64,000 nucleotides of DNA. Source: Herminiimonas sp. Its GTDB lineage: Bacteria > Pseudomonadota > Gammaproteobacteria > Burkholderiales > Burkholderiaceae_D. The DNA lies in the NCBI GenBank assembly GCA_028292265.1, contig JAQGMR010000008.1:1-64000 (forward strand), read 5' to 3'. The notes below the pieces were generated by a model. The model ran no database searches, was not told where the DNA came from, and was given only the letters and a program-made list of their open reading frames with translations. The first letter of the stretch is position 1. Each line of letters starts with the position of its first letter. Both the position numbers and the translations under genes were made by a program. This document shows positions 18,496-26,806 of the stretch, in pieces.

Positions 18496-18517
18496 TTTTA
18501 ATGGTGACTCAAGGCAA
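18488..18517 (-). promoter_or_regulatory. Candidate sigma-70 promoter of the pilGHIJ-chpA operon
   Basis: On the minus strand TTGCCT (18517-18512) is followed after 18 bp by TATATT (18493-18488). This predicts a start near 18481, about 20 bases before the pilG ATG. The -10 element lies inside one arm of an inverted repeat. Confidence 0.5.
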
Positions 18518-18679
18518 GACACTCCGGCCGTGCGCCGCGTATCACACAGGAGCCACGTCGTTTTTTTGCGAAGAGTTAGCGAATTGCCAAGCGGTTCTTG
18601 GCATGCTGATCGAAGGGCGACCCAAAAAGGGCTACCTTCAAAGGCCGGCCGCCACTGCGCGGCCGTGAACGGGTGTCCG

Positions 18680-18892
18680 TCAGAGGGCGACCATTTCGAA
18701 ATCTTCCTTGCGCGCGCCGCACTCTGGACAGGTCCAGTTCATCGGCACATCTTCCCATCGCGTACCCGCCGCGATACCTTCGTCCGGAACGCCGGCCGCC
18801 TCGTCATATATCCAGCCACAGATCAGGCACATCCACGTCTTGAAACCGAGTGCCTTGCCGTCTTTTGCGGTGTCCATTGCTTTTTCGTTCAT
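18680..18892 (-). CDS. rubA: Rubredoxin
   Basis: The 70-residue protein has the two metal-binding loops of rubredoxin, MCLICGWIYDE and WTCPECGARKEDF, giving four cysteines for one iron atom. The spacing between them and the aromatic core (W, Y, F) are normal for the family. It is a small electron carrier, for example for alkane hydroxylases or oxidative-stress enzymes; no partner is next to it. The ATG at 18892 is preferred over a GTG two codons upstream (18898). It is divergent from the ThiD-like gene, with about 60 bp between starts. Confidence 0.93.
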   Translation of the reverse strand: MNEKAMDTAKDGKALGFKTWMCLICGWIYDEAAGVPDEGIAAGTRWEDVPMNWTCPECGARKEDFEMVAL

Positions 18893-18951
18893 GCTCACGT
18901 CAAAGTGCCCTTCAAGTAAAATGCAAAGTCGATCATGTTAACCCACCCGCT

Positions 18952-19896
18952 GTGCAAAACCAAACTTCCCCATTGATTCTGAGCTTCGGCGCGACCGATC
19001 CGGTCGGCGCGGTCGGCATTCAGGCGGACCTCGCTTCTTTTGCCGCGATGGGCTGTCATGGCTTGTCGGTCGTGACGGGCATTTTGCTGGGCGATACAAC
19101 CCACGTGGAAGACATTCAGGCGGTCGACGCTGATTGGGTTGCCGACCAGGCCCGCATCCTTCTTGAGGACATGCCGGTGGCGGCGTTCAAGGTCGGCTGC
19201 ATGGGCAGCGTTGAAAACATTACCGTCATTGCAGAGATCGTCTCTGACTATCCCGACGTGCCCCTGATCCTCGATCCGTTCACAACGGCGGTACCGGAAC
19301 AGGTGCTGGAGAGCGACGACCTGGTGATCGCCATGCGCGAGTTGCTGGTGCCGCAAACCACGCTGTTGATGCTGTCGCAGGTCGAGCTGTCGCGGCTTGC
19401 GGAAACCTGGCGCGAACCGTCCAACGACGATACGCTCGCCGTCGACGCAACGCACTTGATTGAATCCGGCTGCGAGTTCGTTCTGGTCACCGGCACGCCG
19501 TCTGACATCCAGGAAGTGGCCAATACGCTGTATGACAAGTCGGGAGTTGTCCGGGAAGATCACTGGCCACGACAACCCGGCACATTTACCGGAGCGGGCG
19601 CCACCCTGTCAGCCACGATAGCGGCGATGCTGGCCAACGGCATGGACGTGCCTGAAGCGGTACGCGAGGCGCAGGAATTCACCGTGGCGGCACTTGCCCA
19701 TGCGCAGCGACTCGGCATGGGCAAGCTGGTCCCGGACCGCTATTTCTGGGCTCGCGACAACGGGGACCTGGTAGCGGTGGGCGAGCCCGATGAGCCGGAT
19801 GCAGCCGGCGTGCCCGACGAAGGGGAGCCGGAGAGCCCCGAAAACGAGCCGGGACTGCCAGGCCTGCCCGCCACGGGCAAGCACCGCGGCAGATAG
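18952..19896 (+). CDS. thiD: Hydroxymethylpyrimidine/phosphomethylpyrimidine kinase-like protein
   Basis: The 314-residue product belongs to the ThiD branch of the ribokinase family, which phosphorylates HMP and HMP-P for thiamine synthesis. The N-terminal motif reads TDPVGAVGIQADL instead of the usual DPSGGAGIQAD. The C-terminal anion-hole motif reads TGAGATLSA, where canonical ThiD has TGTGC. The C terminus carries an acidic, proline-rich tail of about 40 residues. The first plausible start is a GTG at 18952; a TAAAAT at 18917-18922 could be its -10. No other thiamine genes are adjacent, so the exact substrate is uncertain. Confidence 0.75.
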   Translation: MQNQTSPLILSFGATDPVGAVGIQADLASFAAMGCHGLSVVTGILLGDTTHVEDIQAVDADWVADQARILLEDMPVAAFKVGCMGSVENITVIAEIVSDYPDVPLILDPFTTAVPEQVLESDDLVIAMRELLVPQTTLLMLSQVELSRLAETWREPSNDDTLAVDATHLIESGCEFVLVTGTPSDIQEVANTLYDKSGVVREDHWPRQPGTFTGAGATLSATIAAMLANGMDVPEAVREAQEFTVAALAHAQRLGMGKLVPDRYFWARDNGDLVAVGEPDEPDAAGVPDEGEPESPENEPGLPGLPATGKHRGR

Positions 19897-19968
19897 TCCG
19901 ACCTCCGTAGTGCCAACTGGTCCGCCCGTCCGCGGACAATCCTTTGTTAATAGAGAATCAGCACAAGC

Positions 19969-21255
19969 ATGAGCACACCTTCCCAATCCCGCAATGAGAT
20001 CCTGTTCGAACGGGCACAACGCACCACCCCGGGCGGCGTCAATTCGCCCGTTCGGGCATTCCGTTCCGTAGGCGGCACGCCCCGTTTTATAGTGCGGGCC
20101 GAGGGCGCCTGGTTCTGGGATGCTGACGGAACACGCTATATCGACTACATCGGATCATGGGGGCCGGCCATCGTGGGCCATGCCCATCCGGAAGTCGTCA
20201 AGGCAGTGCAGGATGCGGCGGCGCACGGCCTGTCATTCGGCACGCCCACTGAAGGCGAGGTCGAGATGGCGGAGGCGATCTGCCGCCTGGTGCCATCGAT
20301 AGAGCAGGTGCGGCTGGTGTCGAGCGGCACCGAAGCGGCAATGAGCGGATTGCGGTTGGCGCGCGGCGCAACCGGTCGCACCAAGATCGTCAAGTTTGAA
20401 GGGTGTTATCACGGCCATGCCGACTCCATGCTGGTGAAGGCGGGCAGCGGCCTTCTCACCTTCGGCAACCCCACCTCGGCGGGCGTGCCGGAAAACGTCG
20501 CGGCAGATACGCTGGTGCTCGACTACAACGACCCGGCCCAGCTTGAGGCGCTGTTCCAGAAAGTCGGCGACGAGATCGCCTGCGTGATCGTGGAGCCGAT
20601 TGCGGGCAACATGAACCTGCTGCGTGCAACGCCCGAGTTTTTGCAAACCATGCGCCGACTTTGCACACAGCATGGCGCGATCCTGATCTTCGACGAGGTC
20701 ATGTCCGGCTTCCGCGTTGCCCTGGGCGGCGCGCAATCGCTCTATGGCATCGTCCCGGACCTGACCATACTGGGCAAGGTCATTGGCGGTGGTTTGCCGG
20801 TGGCGGCATTTGGCGGTCGTGCCGAAATCATGCGGCATCTTGCGCCGCTGGGCGCTGTGTACCAGGCCGGCACACTGTCCGGCAATCCGGTTGCGGTTGC
20901 TGCCGGCTTGGCAACGTTGAAATTGATTGAGCAACCCGGCTTCCATGAACGGCTGGGTAACCAGGCAAAACGCCTTACAACGGGACTGGTCGCCGCCGCC
21001 GCAGAATCCGGCCGTGACTTTTGCGCGGACGCGATCGGCGGCATGCTCGGCTTGTACTTTGCGCCGCGCCTTCCCCGCACCCACGCAGAGATAATGGCTT
21101 GTGACAAGAACGCATTCAACGCGTTCTTCCACGCCATGCTGGACCGCGGCGTGTACCTTGCGCCGTCCGCGTTCGAAGCTGGTTTCATCTCGGCGGCGCA
21201 TGACGACGCCGTGATCGACGCGACCATCGCGGCGGCCCGCGACGCCTTCGCCTGA
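19969..21255 (+). CDS. hemL: Glutamate-1-semialdehyde 2,1-aminomutase
   Basis: This PLP enzyme turns glutamate-1-semialdehyde into 5-aminolevulinate, the entry to tetrapyrrole synthesis by the C5 route. The N terminus ([12 protein letters not shown]), [23 protein letters not shown] and the PLP lysine K270 in [16 protein letters not shown] are all present. The length of 428 is standard. It follows the ThiD-like gene after 72 bp and is followed 19 bp later by the Nramp-related gene. Confidence 0.97.
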   Translation: MSTPSQSRNEILFERAQRTTPGGVNSPVRAFRSVGGTPRFIVRAEGAWFWDADGTRYIDYIGSWGPAIVGHAHPEVVKAVQDAAAHGLSFGTPTEGEVEMAEAICRLVPSIEQVRLVSSGTEAAMSGLRLARGATGRTKIVKFEGCYHGHADSMLVKAGSGLLTFGNPTSAGVPENVAADTLVLDYNDPAQLEALFQKVGDEIACVIVEPIAGNMNLLRATPEFLQTMRRLCTQHGAILIFDEVMSGFRVALGGAQSLYGIVPDLTILGKVIGGGLPVAAFGGRAEIMRHLAPLGAVYQAGTLSGNPVAVAAGLATLKLIEQPGFHERLGNQAKRLTTGLVAAAAESGRDFCADAIGGMLGLYFAPRLPRTHAEIMACDKNAFNAFFHAMLDRGVYLAPSAFEAGFISAAHDDAVIDATIAAARDAFA

Positions 21256-21274
21256 AACGCGGAGCCCGGAAAGG

Positions 21275-22558
21275 ATGCGCCTGCTTCGCAGACTCTATTC
21301 CCGGCTTCGCCACCATGACGCTGTCAAGGCGCTCGGCCCAGGGCTGATTACCGGCGCGGCGGATGACGACCCGTCGGGCATTGCCACGTATTCACAGGCC
21401 GGCGCGCAATTCGGCTACAACATGCTCTGGACGCTGGTCCTGACCTATCCATTCATGGTGGGTATCCAGCTTGTCTCTGCCCGCATCGGCCGTGTTACCG
21501 GGCGTGGCCTTGCCGCCAATATTCGCCGAAGCCATTCGCCGGCACTGCTTTACGGCATCGTGCTACTGCTTCTGGTTGCGAACATCATCAACATTGCGGC
21601 CGACATCGCCGCCATGGGCGAGGCCATGCAATTGGTCGTGCAACGCGGCTCGGCGCACTACTACTCGCTGGCCTTTGGCTTCCTCTGCCTTTCGCTGCAA
21701 ATCTTCCTGCCCTACCGCGCCTATGTACGCTACCTGAAGTGGCTCACCCTCGGCCTGTTGGCCTATGTCGCCACGGTGTTTGCGGTCGACATTCCTTGGG
21801 GCGAGGTGGCATTGCGCACCGTGGCGCCGCACTTCACCTGGAACAACGATTCGGTGACCCTGATCGTTGCTGTCTTCGGCACGACCATCAGCCCTTACCT
21901 TTTCTTTTGGCAGGCGTCGCAGGAGGTGGAGGAAATGCGTATTGACACCCATGCCAAGGCGCTGTTCCACGCGCCGGAACATGCGTTGTCCAACCTGAGC
22001 CGGATCAAGGTCGACACCTTCATCGGCATGGCGTTCTCCAACCTGGTCGCGGTGTTCATTATCCTGACCACCGCCTCCACGCTTTCGGTGCACGGCGTCA
22101 CCAACATACAGACGTCCGCCCAGGCCGCTGAAGCGCTCCGCCCGTTGGCCGGCGAATTCGCATTCCTGCTGTTTGCGTTGGGCATCATCGGAACTGGCTT
22201 GCTTGCGGTACCGGTGCTTTCGGGGTCGGCCGCGTATGCGGTGACGGAGAGTTTCCGCTGGCGCAATGGGCTTGATTTGAAGGTTTTGCAGGCGCGCGAG
22301 TTCTACGCAATTATTTCGCTGGCAACGATCGGCGGCATGGCGCTGAACTTCACTTCGATCGATCCGATCAAGGCGCTGTTCTGGTCAGCGCTGATCAATG
22401 GCGTTATCTCGGTGCCGATCATGGTGGTCATGATGCTGCTGGCCCGGGACCCTCGGGTAATGGGAAAATTCACCTTGTCCCGACGCCATACCGTGATCGG
22501 CTGGCTTGGCGTGCTGGTCATGGCGGTCGCGGTCGTCGCCATGCTGGTCACGATGTAG
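21275..22558 (+). CDS. Nramp-related divalent cation transporter with altered binding site
   Basis: The 427-residue protein has about eleven membrane helices and the overall Nramp (SLC11) arrangement, including GPGLITGAADDDPSG in helix 1. Canonical Nramp proteins carry DPGN there and a MPH motif in helix 6. This protein has DPSG, and the helix 6 region reads TTISPYLFFWQ. Divergent family members with altered sites include magnesium transporters, so the manganese/iron specificity of classical MntH should not be assumed. It has a clear GGAAAGG site before the ATG and is probably co-transcribed with hemL. Confidence 0.82.
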   Translation: MRLLRRLYSRLRHHDAVKALGPGLITGAADDDPSGIATYSQAGAQFGYNMLWTLVLTYPFMVGIQLVSARIGRVTGRGLAANIRRSHSPALLYGIVLLLLVANIINIAADIAAMGEAMQLVVQRGSAHYYSLAFGFLCLSLQIFLPYRAYVRYLKWLTLGLLAYVATVFAVDIPWGEVALRTVAPHFTWNNDSVTLIVAVFGTTISPYLFFWQASQEVEEMRIDTHAKALFHAPEHALSNLSRIKVDTFIGMAFSNLVAVFIILTTASTLSVHGVTNIQTSAQAAEALRPLAGEFAFLLFALGIIGTGLLAVPVLSGSAAYAVTESFRWRNGLDLKVLQAREFYAIISLATIGGMALNFTSIDPIKALFWSALINGVISVPIMVVMMLLARDPRVMGKFTLSRRHTVIGWLGVLVMAVAVVAMLVTM

Positions 22559-22612
22559 GGAGAGTCGCTGCAATCGCGGAAGCAGTTTGGCAACGTTGCG
22601 TCCGCAGTGTTT

Positions 22613-22633
22613 GCCGGTGTGATCGACACCGGC
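22613..22633. terminator. Hairpin between convergent Nramp-related and corA genes
   Basis: GCCGGTGT (22613-22620) and ACACCGGC (22626-22633) form an 8-bp stem with a 5-base loop in the 82-bp gap between two converging genes. There is no T tract on either strand, so an intrinsic terminator is only possible, not shown. Confidence 0.4.
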
Positions 22634-22640
22634 GCCGCCT

Positions 22641-23606
22641 CTACTTCAGCCAACCGCGCCGACGGAAATACCAGAAAGGCGCAATGGCGCTGGCCACCAT
22701 GAGTACCAGTGCGAATGGATAGCCAAGGTCCCAGTTCAACTCGGGCAGCCACTTGAAGTTCATGCCGTAGATACTGGCGATCAGGGTCGGCGGCAGGAAG
22801 GCGACCGACGCAACGGAAAATATCTTGATGATCTTGTTCTGGTTGATATTGATGAAGCCGACGGTGGCGTCCATCAGGAAGTTGATCTTGTCGAACAGGA
22901 AGGCGGTATGCCCGTCGAGCGACTCGATGTCGCGCAGGATCTGGCGGGCTTCCTCAAACTGATCGGCATTCAACAGACGGCCGCGCATTAAAAAGCTGAC
23001 TGCCCGCCGCGTATCCATCATGTTGCGCCGGATGCGTCCGTTCAAATCCTCTTCCCGCGCCATGGCGTTCAGGGATTCTGCCGCGTCCTGGTCGGTGAAG
23101 TCCTTTTGCAGCACGCTGCGACTGACCTCTTCCAGATTCTGGTAGATGCCTTCGAGCGCATCGGCCGAGTATTCCGCGTCGGTCGCATAAAGGTCGAGCA
23201 GCACATCCTTGTAGTCATTGATGGAGCCGGGCCGCGACCGGGCGCGCATGCGCACCAGCCGGAACACCGGCAAGTCATCGGTATGAACCGAAAACAGCAT
23301 GTCGCGCGCGAGGATAAAGGCGACCGTCACCACGCGGGACGGTCCGTCGTCTTCCTCAAGCAGGAAGTCGGTGCGCAGGTGGAGGTCGCCGTTTTCGGCT
23401 TCGTAATAGCGGGCCGACGCCTCAATGTCCTTGACCTCGTCTTCGCCCGGCAATGTCACACCATAAATGCTGCGGACCCAGTCGCGCTCGTCATCGTTTG
23501 GATCAGTTAAATCGACCCATACCGGCGCGACGTTTTCCAGGTCGGTACGGCTTTCGATATTGACCTGGTTCAGCCGGCCATTCTGCAGTACGAATACATT
23601 AATCAT
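22641..23606 (-). CDS. corA: Magnesium/cobalt transporter CorA
   Basis: The 321-residue protein has a large acidic cytoplasmic N-terminal domain, long helical region and two C-terminal membrane helices. The signature YGMN is at residues 280-283, and the tail ends in the basic RRRGWLK. CorA forms pentameric magnesium channels in the inner membrane. I chose the ATG at 23606 because GGGAGAG stands just before it; the open frame extends seven codons further. It converges on the Nramp-related gene, so two divalent cation transporters are neighbours. Confidence 0.93.
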   Translation of the reverse strand: MINVFVLQNGRLNQVNIESRTDLENVAPVWVDLTDPNDDERDWVRSIYGVTLPGEDEVKDIEASARYYEAENGDLHLRTDFLLEEDDGPSRVVTVAFILARDMLFSVHTDDLPVFRLVRMRARSRPGSINDYKDVLLDLYATDAEYSADALEGIYQNLEEVSRSVLQKDFTDQDAAESLNAMAREEDLNGRIRRNMMDTRRAVSFLMRGRLLNADQFEEARQILRDIESLDGHTAFLFDKINFLMDATVGFININQNKIIKIFSVASVAFLPPTLIASIYGMNFKWLPELNWDLGYPFALVLMVASAIAPFWYFRRRGWLK

Positions 23607-23673
23607 GCGCTCTCCCGGGCGGAGCACGGCGCTGGTTGAAGCACACGGCAGGTCCAGTTTCCGGGCTCATTTT

Positions 23674-23817
23674 ATGCCGCGCTTTAAGCCCCGTTCCAAC
23701 CCAACTTCGAAGCCGCGTTCCAACCCACGTTCCAAGTCGGGTTTCAGGCCGCGTTCCAAGACCCGCCGGAAGTCGCGATCGAAGCCACTCTTCAAGCGCG
23801 GCCGTCGCGGATTCTAA
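23674..23817 (+). CDS. Possible small, highly basic repeat peptide
   Basis: An ATG at 23674 opens a 47-codon frame that runs through the whole 12-bp array and ends at a TAA (23815-23817). The product would be a tetrapeptide-repeat peptide made almost entirely of R, K, S, P, N and F, ending KRGRRGF. The frame is also open upstream on the strand opposite corA. There is no Shine-Dalgarno sequence and no family match that I know, so this may simply be a by-product of the DNA repeat. Confidence 0.2.
   Translation: MPRFKPRSNPTSKPRSNPRSKSGFRPRSKTRRKSRSKPLFKRGRRGF
23680..23799. repeat. Ten 12-bp tandem units upstream of corA
   Basis: Ten consecutive 12-bp units run from 23680 to 23799 with consensus CGTTCCAAGCCx. 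Units 2 and 4 are identical (CGTTCCAACCCA) and the others differ by a few bases. Read on the plus strand the array encodes a tetrapeptide repeat such as RFKP, RSNP, TSKP, RSNP, RSKT. Confidence 0.85.
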
Positions 23818-24131
23818 ACCGGCGCTCGCGCGTGGCAGGAAGGCTTCCGTGTAACGAAATCGGGTACGAACCATCATGAAATTGCCTCGAACTTCGCAGG
23901 TTTTGTTTTATCGACGAATTCCGACAGGTTGCCGCTGGACACGGCGCCATCTATGACCGCCAGAGTGGGCGCCGCAGGCGTAGTGGCGAGCGCGCGCCGT
24001 GCATAAACCCCCGCCGTCGCATGGCCGTCGAACGGCGGCCGAGTGCATGATAAGGGATTCGCCATGCCCTGTCTTTTAAAAACGAAGGGCTTGGGGCAGT
24101 GGTTATACAGTCGGGTTGCCGGCGGGCGAAA

Positions 24132-24857
24132 TTACGGAAGCTCGGCCGAACCCATGCGCCGCAGGATAAGGCCGGTACGACGGCTGAGATAGCTCGAATT
24201 GTGATTGCGGTCGAAGTATCGTGGGTTGGGCAACATGACCGCCAGTCGGGCGGCCTGGCTTGCCGAGAGGTTGGCGGCGCTGGTGCCGTAGTAGTGACGG
24301 GAAGCCGCCTCGGCGCCAAACACCCCGCTGCCCCACTCCACTACATTGAGGTAGATCTCGAAGATGCGCTCCTTGTCCATCCAGTATTCGAGCATGTAGG
24401 TAATAACGATCTCCTGCCCCTTGCGCAGGTAACTTCGTTCTCCCGAGAGAAACAGGTTCTTGGCAAGCTGCTGGGTAATGGTGGAGCCGCCCGCCACCAC
24501 ATGGCCCTTCTTCGTGTTCTTGTCATAGGCCTTTTGCAGGGCGACCCAGTCAACGCCTTCATGCTCCGAAAAGTTCGAGTCTTCCGACGCAATGATGGCG
24601 CGCTTGAGGTTGTTGGAGATGCGGTCATACGGCACCCACTGCGACTGTAACCGGGCCTGTGGATTCTTTTCCTGCAGCACCGACAATTGATGTCGCATGA
24701 AGCTAGTGGTGCTGGGATTGTGGTCGACCCACCACCATATCTGGAGGAAGAAATATAGTTGAAGCAGCAGGACCAGCAGTGGTGGCCCGACCAGCAGCCA
24801 GAACAGAATGCGGCGCAACGGCCCGCGCTTCTTGGCTACCTTCTTGACGGCATTCAT
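24132..24857 (-). CDS. mtgA: Monofunctional biosynthetic peptidoglycan transglycosylase
   Basis: This glycosyltransferase (GT51) polymerises lipid II into glycan strands at the inner membrane. A basic N terminus and one membrane helix (about residues 18-45) precede the catalytic domain. The domain contains [13 protein letters not shown] with the catalytic glutamate, [14 protein letters not shown] and [13 protein letters not shown]. The ATG at 24857 gives 241 residues and overlaps the aroE stop by four bases (ATGA). A longer frame to 24932 lies inside aroE and is unlikely. Confidence 0.95.
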   Translation of the reverse strand: MNAVKKVAKKRGPLRRILFWLLVGPPLLVLLLQLYFFLQIWWWVDHNPSTTSFMRHQLSVLQEKNPQARLQSQWVPYDRISNNLKRAIIASEDSNFSEHEGVDWVALQKAYDKNTKKGHVVAGGSTITQQLAKNLFLSGERSYLRKGQEIVITYMLEYWMDKERIFEIYLNVVEWGSGVFGAEAASRHYYGTSAANLSASQAARLAVMLPNPRYFDRNHNSSYLSRRTGLILRRMGSAELP

Positions 24858-25738
24858 GCGCTGCCCTGCCCTGAAATCTGGAGCCGAAGCGCTGCATAAA
24901 CTTGCGCAGTATCGGGCCGCACACCGCGCCATATCTGGAACGATTCGGCGGCCTGCTCGACCAGCATGCCGAGGCCGTCGCGCACCTCGGCGCCCTGGCG
25001 CCGCGCGAGCTCCAGGAACGGCGTGTCGTGTGGGCCGTACATCATGTCGTAGGCGAGCGTGCCACGTCCAAGCAGCGCTGTTGGGATCGGCGGAACCTCC
25101 GCATCCAGGCTGGCCGAGGTAGCGTTGATGACGACGTCGAAGTGCCCGGCGAGTGCGTCAAAGCTTGCGGCAGTCAGCCGGCCCTGTGCAGCCGGCACCG
25201 CGGAAAACGCGGCGACCAGCTCAACCGCCCTGGAGGCCGTGCGGTTTGCAATTACCAGCGAAGCAGGCTGCTCGGAAAATAGCGGTAGCAGCACGCCACG
25301 CGCGGCGCCGCCAGCGCCCAGAAGCAAAATACGCTTGCCACGAAGCGACACGCCGGCGTTGTTGACCAGGTCGCGCACGAGCCCCACCCCATCGGTATTG
25401 TCGCCAGCGATGTTGCCGGCGTTTTTGGCCGCAGCGTTGCCCGCAACATCGCTGGCATTGAACGACAGCGTGTTGACCGCGCCTGCCAGGCGTGCCCGCT
25501 CCGTCAGGGTGGTCGCCATCTTGTAGGCCTCGAGCTTGAAGGGCACCGTGACATTCGCGCCCAGCCCGCCTTCCAGCATGAACTGGCGGACCGCCGGGGC
25601 GAATCCATCCAGCGGCGCCAGCAATCTTTCGTACTGCATCAGATGTCCGAACTGGGCGGCGAACTGGGCATGGATTTCCGGCGACTTGCTATGCGCCACC
25701 GGGTTGCCGATCACGGCGTAGCGGGCGACGGCTTGCAT
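24854..25738 (-). CDS. aroE: Shikimate dehydrogenase
   Basis: The enzyme reduces 3-dehydroshikimate with NADPH in the aromatic amino acid pathway. Substrate-binding residues sit in NPVAHSKSP and ANVTVPFK (catalytic K68). The nucleotide-binding loop is GAGGAARG, with NRT after the second strand as the NADP phosphate site. The length of 294 is slightly long because of an alanine/asparagine-rich insertion near residues 98-110. Its ATG shares one base with the upstream TonB-like stop, and its stop overlaps mtgA. Confidence 0.96.
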   Translation of the reverse strand: MQAVARYAVIGNPVAHSKSPEIHAQFAAQFGHLMQYERLLAPLDGFAPAVRQFMLEGGLGANVTVPFKLEAYKMATTLTERARLAGAVNTLSFNASDVAGNAAAKNAGNIAGDNTDGVGLVRDLVNNAGVSLRGKRILLLGAGGAARGVLLPLFSEQPASLVIANRTASRAVELVAAFSAVPAAQGRLTAASFDALAGHFDVVINATSASLDAEVPPIPTALLGRGTLAYDMMYGPHDTPFLELARRQGAEVRDGLGMLVEQAAESFQIWRGVRPDTAQVYAALRLQISGQGSA

Positions 25739-26628
25739 CAGCGGGGTCCTCCGCGCAAGTCGGCTTCAAGCGCATCGTCACGAGTGAAGCGAAAGCGGGT
25801 GATGACTTCCCACACATCATCCTTGCCGCCGGACCGCATATTGTCGGGGAAGCGTCCGAATGGGGCCGCGCGCCGGACGATCCGTATTGCCGCGTTGTCC
25901 AGCGCCGTATTGTTGGAACTGTGCTCGACCCTGGGGCCGCCATCCTTTTCGTAAATGCTGCCGTCCTGGTAGATTGGTATGTACAAAACCAGTTCCCCGT
26001 ACAGCTTCTTGCCATCTTTCTGCGGGAAGTTGACGGTGCCGAGCGTTTCGATTTTCCGCTGCAGGGCGCTGTAGTACATAGCATAGCCAACTTCACGCGT
26101 GCTCGGCGTGATTTGGGTCTTCCTGGGGCGCTTGTTGTATTCCTCGATGTTGCGCGCGATTTCGGCTTCGCGCCGGGCTAGCGCCTTGGCGGTTTCAGTC
26201 TCATCCGGACCGTCCTGCGGCACCATCTCCGGCGTGCGGGCGGCGCTCTTTGGCGACACCGACACGGGGCTGCGGTGCGCCGATTGCGCCAGCATGTTCT
26301 GTTGCTGCGCTTCGAGTTGCGCGATCTTGCGGCGCGTCGCGTTCAGCGCGTCGCCGTTTTCAGTGCGACGCAGATCGGGAAGCGGCGACTTGGCGCGTCC
26401 AGCGTCGGCATTGCCCCCGCCATCAAGATTGGCCTGGGCCAGCGCCTCTGCCTTGACCGGCTTGCTGTCATGCCTGGCGTTGACGAGAATGACCTCGAGC
26501 CCCGGATCGGCGGGCTTCAGCTTGAAGCTGTCGGGGGCCACGAAATGCACCGCCAACAACGCCGCGTGCAACAGGACCGAGACTGCAATCGCGATCGAAA
26601 GACTGGTGTTTTGAACAAGGGACTTCAC
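25738..26628 (-). CDS. TonB-like energy transducer / periplasmic linker protein
   Basis: The 296-residue protein has a single N-terminal membrane helix (about residues 9-31, [17 protein letters not shown]). A charged, alanine-rich periplasmic linker with a short coiled-coil-like stretch follows. The C-terminal domain (about 190-285) resembles TonB ([16 protein letters not shown], then [12 protein letters not shown]). I chose the GTG at 26628; the frame extends to a TTG at 26661. No exbB/exbD is adjacent. It lies directly upstream of aroE with a one-base overlap. Its receptor or partner cannot be read from the sequence. Confidence 0.8.
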   Translation of the reverse strand: MKSLVQNTSLSIAIAVSVLLHAALLAVHFVAPDSFKLKPADPGLEVILVNARHDSKPVKAEALAQANLDGGGNADAGRAKSPLPDLRRTENGDALNATRRKIAQLEAQQQNMLAQSAHRSPVSVSPKSAARTPEMVPQDGPDETETAKALARREAEIARNIEEYNKRPRKTQITPSTREVGYAMYYSALQRKIETLGTVNFPQKDGKKLYGELVLYIPIYQDGSIYEKDGGPRVEHSSNNTALDNAAIRIVRRAAPFGRFPDNMRSGGKDDVWEVITRFRFTRDDALEADLRGGPR

Positions 26629-26806
26629 GCGCTGTCTGCCGGGCTTGCCGGATAGTTGCAACAGGAAGCGATTCTACGGCAAGGCCCGACGCCCGAGATA
26701 GACTTTGGCGTGAAAGAAACAGGCACGGTGTGGCATGGTGCGGGACCGTCCATTCCAGCCTGATTTCTTGCGTCTTGCCGCCGCGGCGCTTCTGCCGCGT
26801 CAGCGC

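Larger units (their letters stand above)
23607..24131. other. 525-bp intergenic region upstream of corA
   Basis: Between the corA start and the mtgA stop I find no recognisable gene. The corA-proximal part holds the 12-bp tandem array (23680-23799). The remainder has only short open frames without family similarity. The corA promoter should be here but no convincing hexamer pair is evident. Confidence 0.6.

Noticed and set aside
18646-18665. CGGCCG inverted repeat after the rubredoxin gene as a terminator
   Set aside because: The stem is only 6 bp with an 8-base loop and there is no T tract on the minus strand.
23874-24065. Minus-strand 63-codon frame between corA and mtgA
   Set aside because: No ribosome binding site, no recognisable domain and alanine/proline-rich composition typical of chance frames here.
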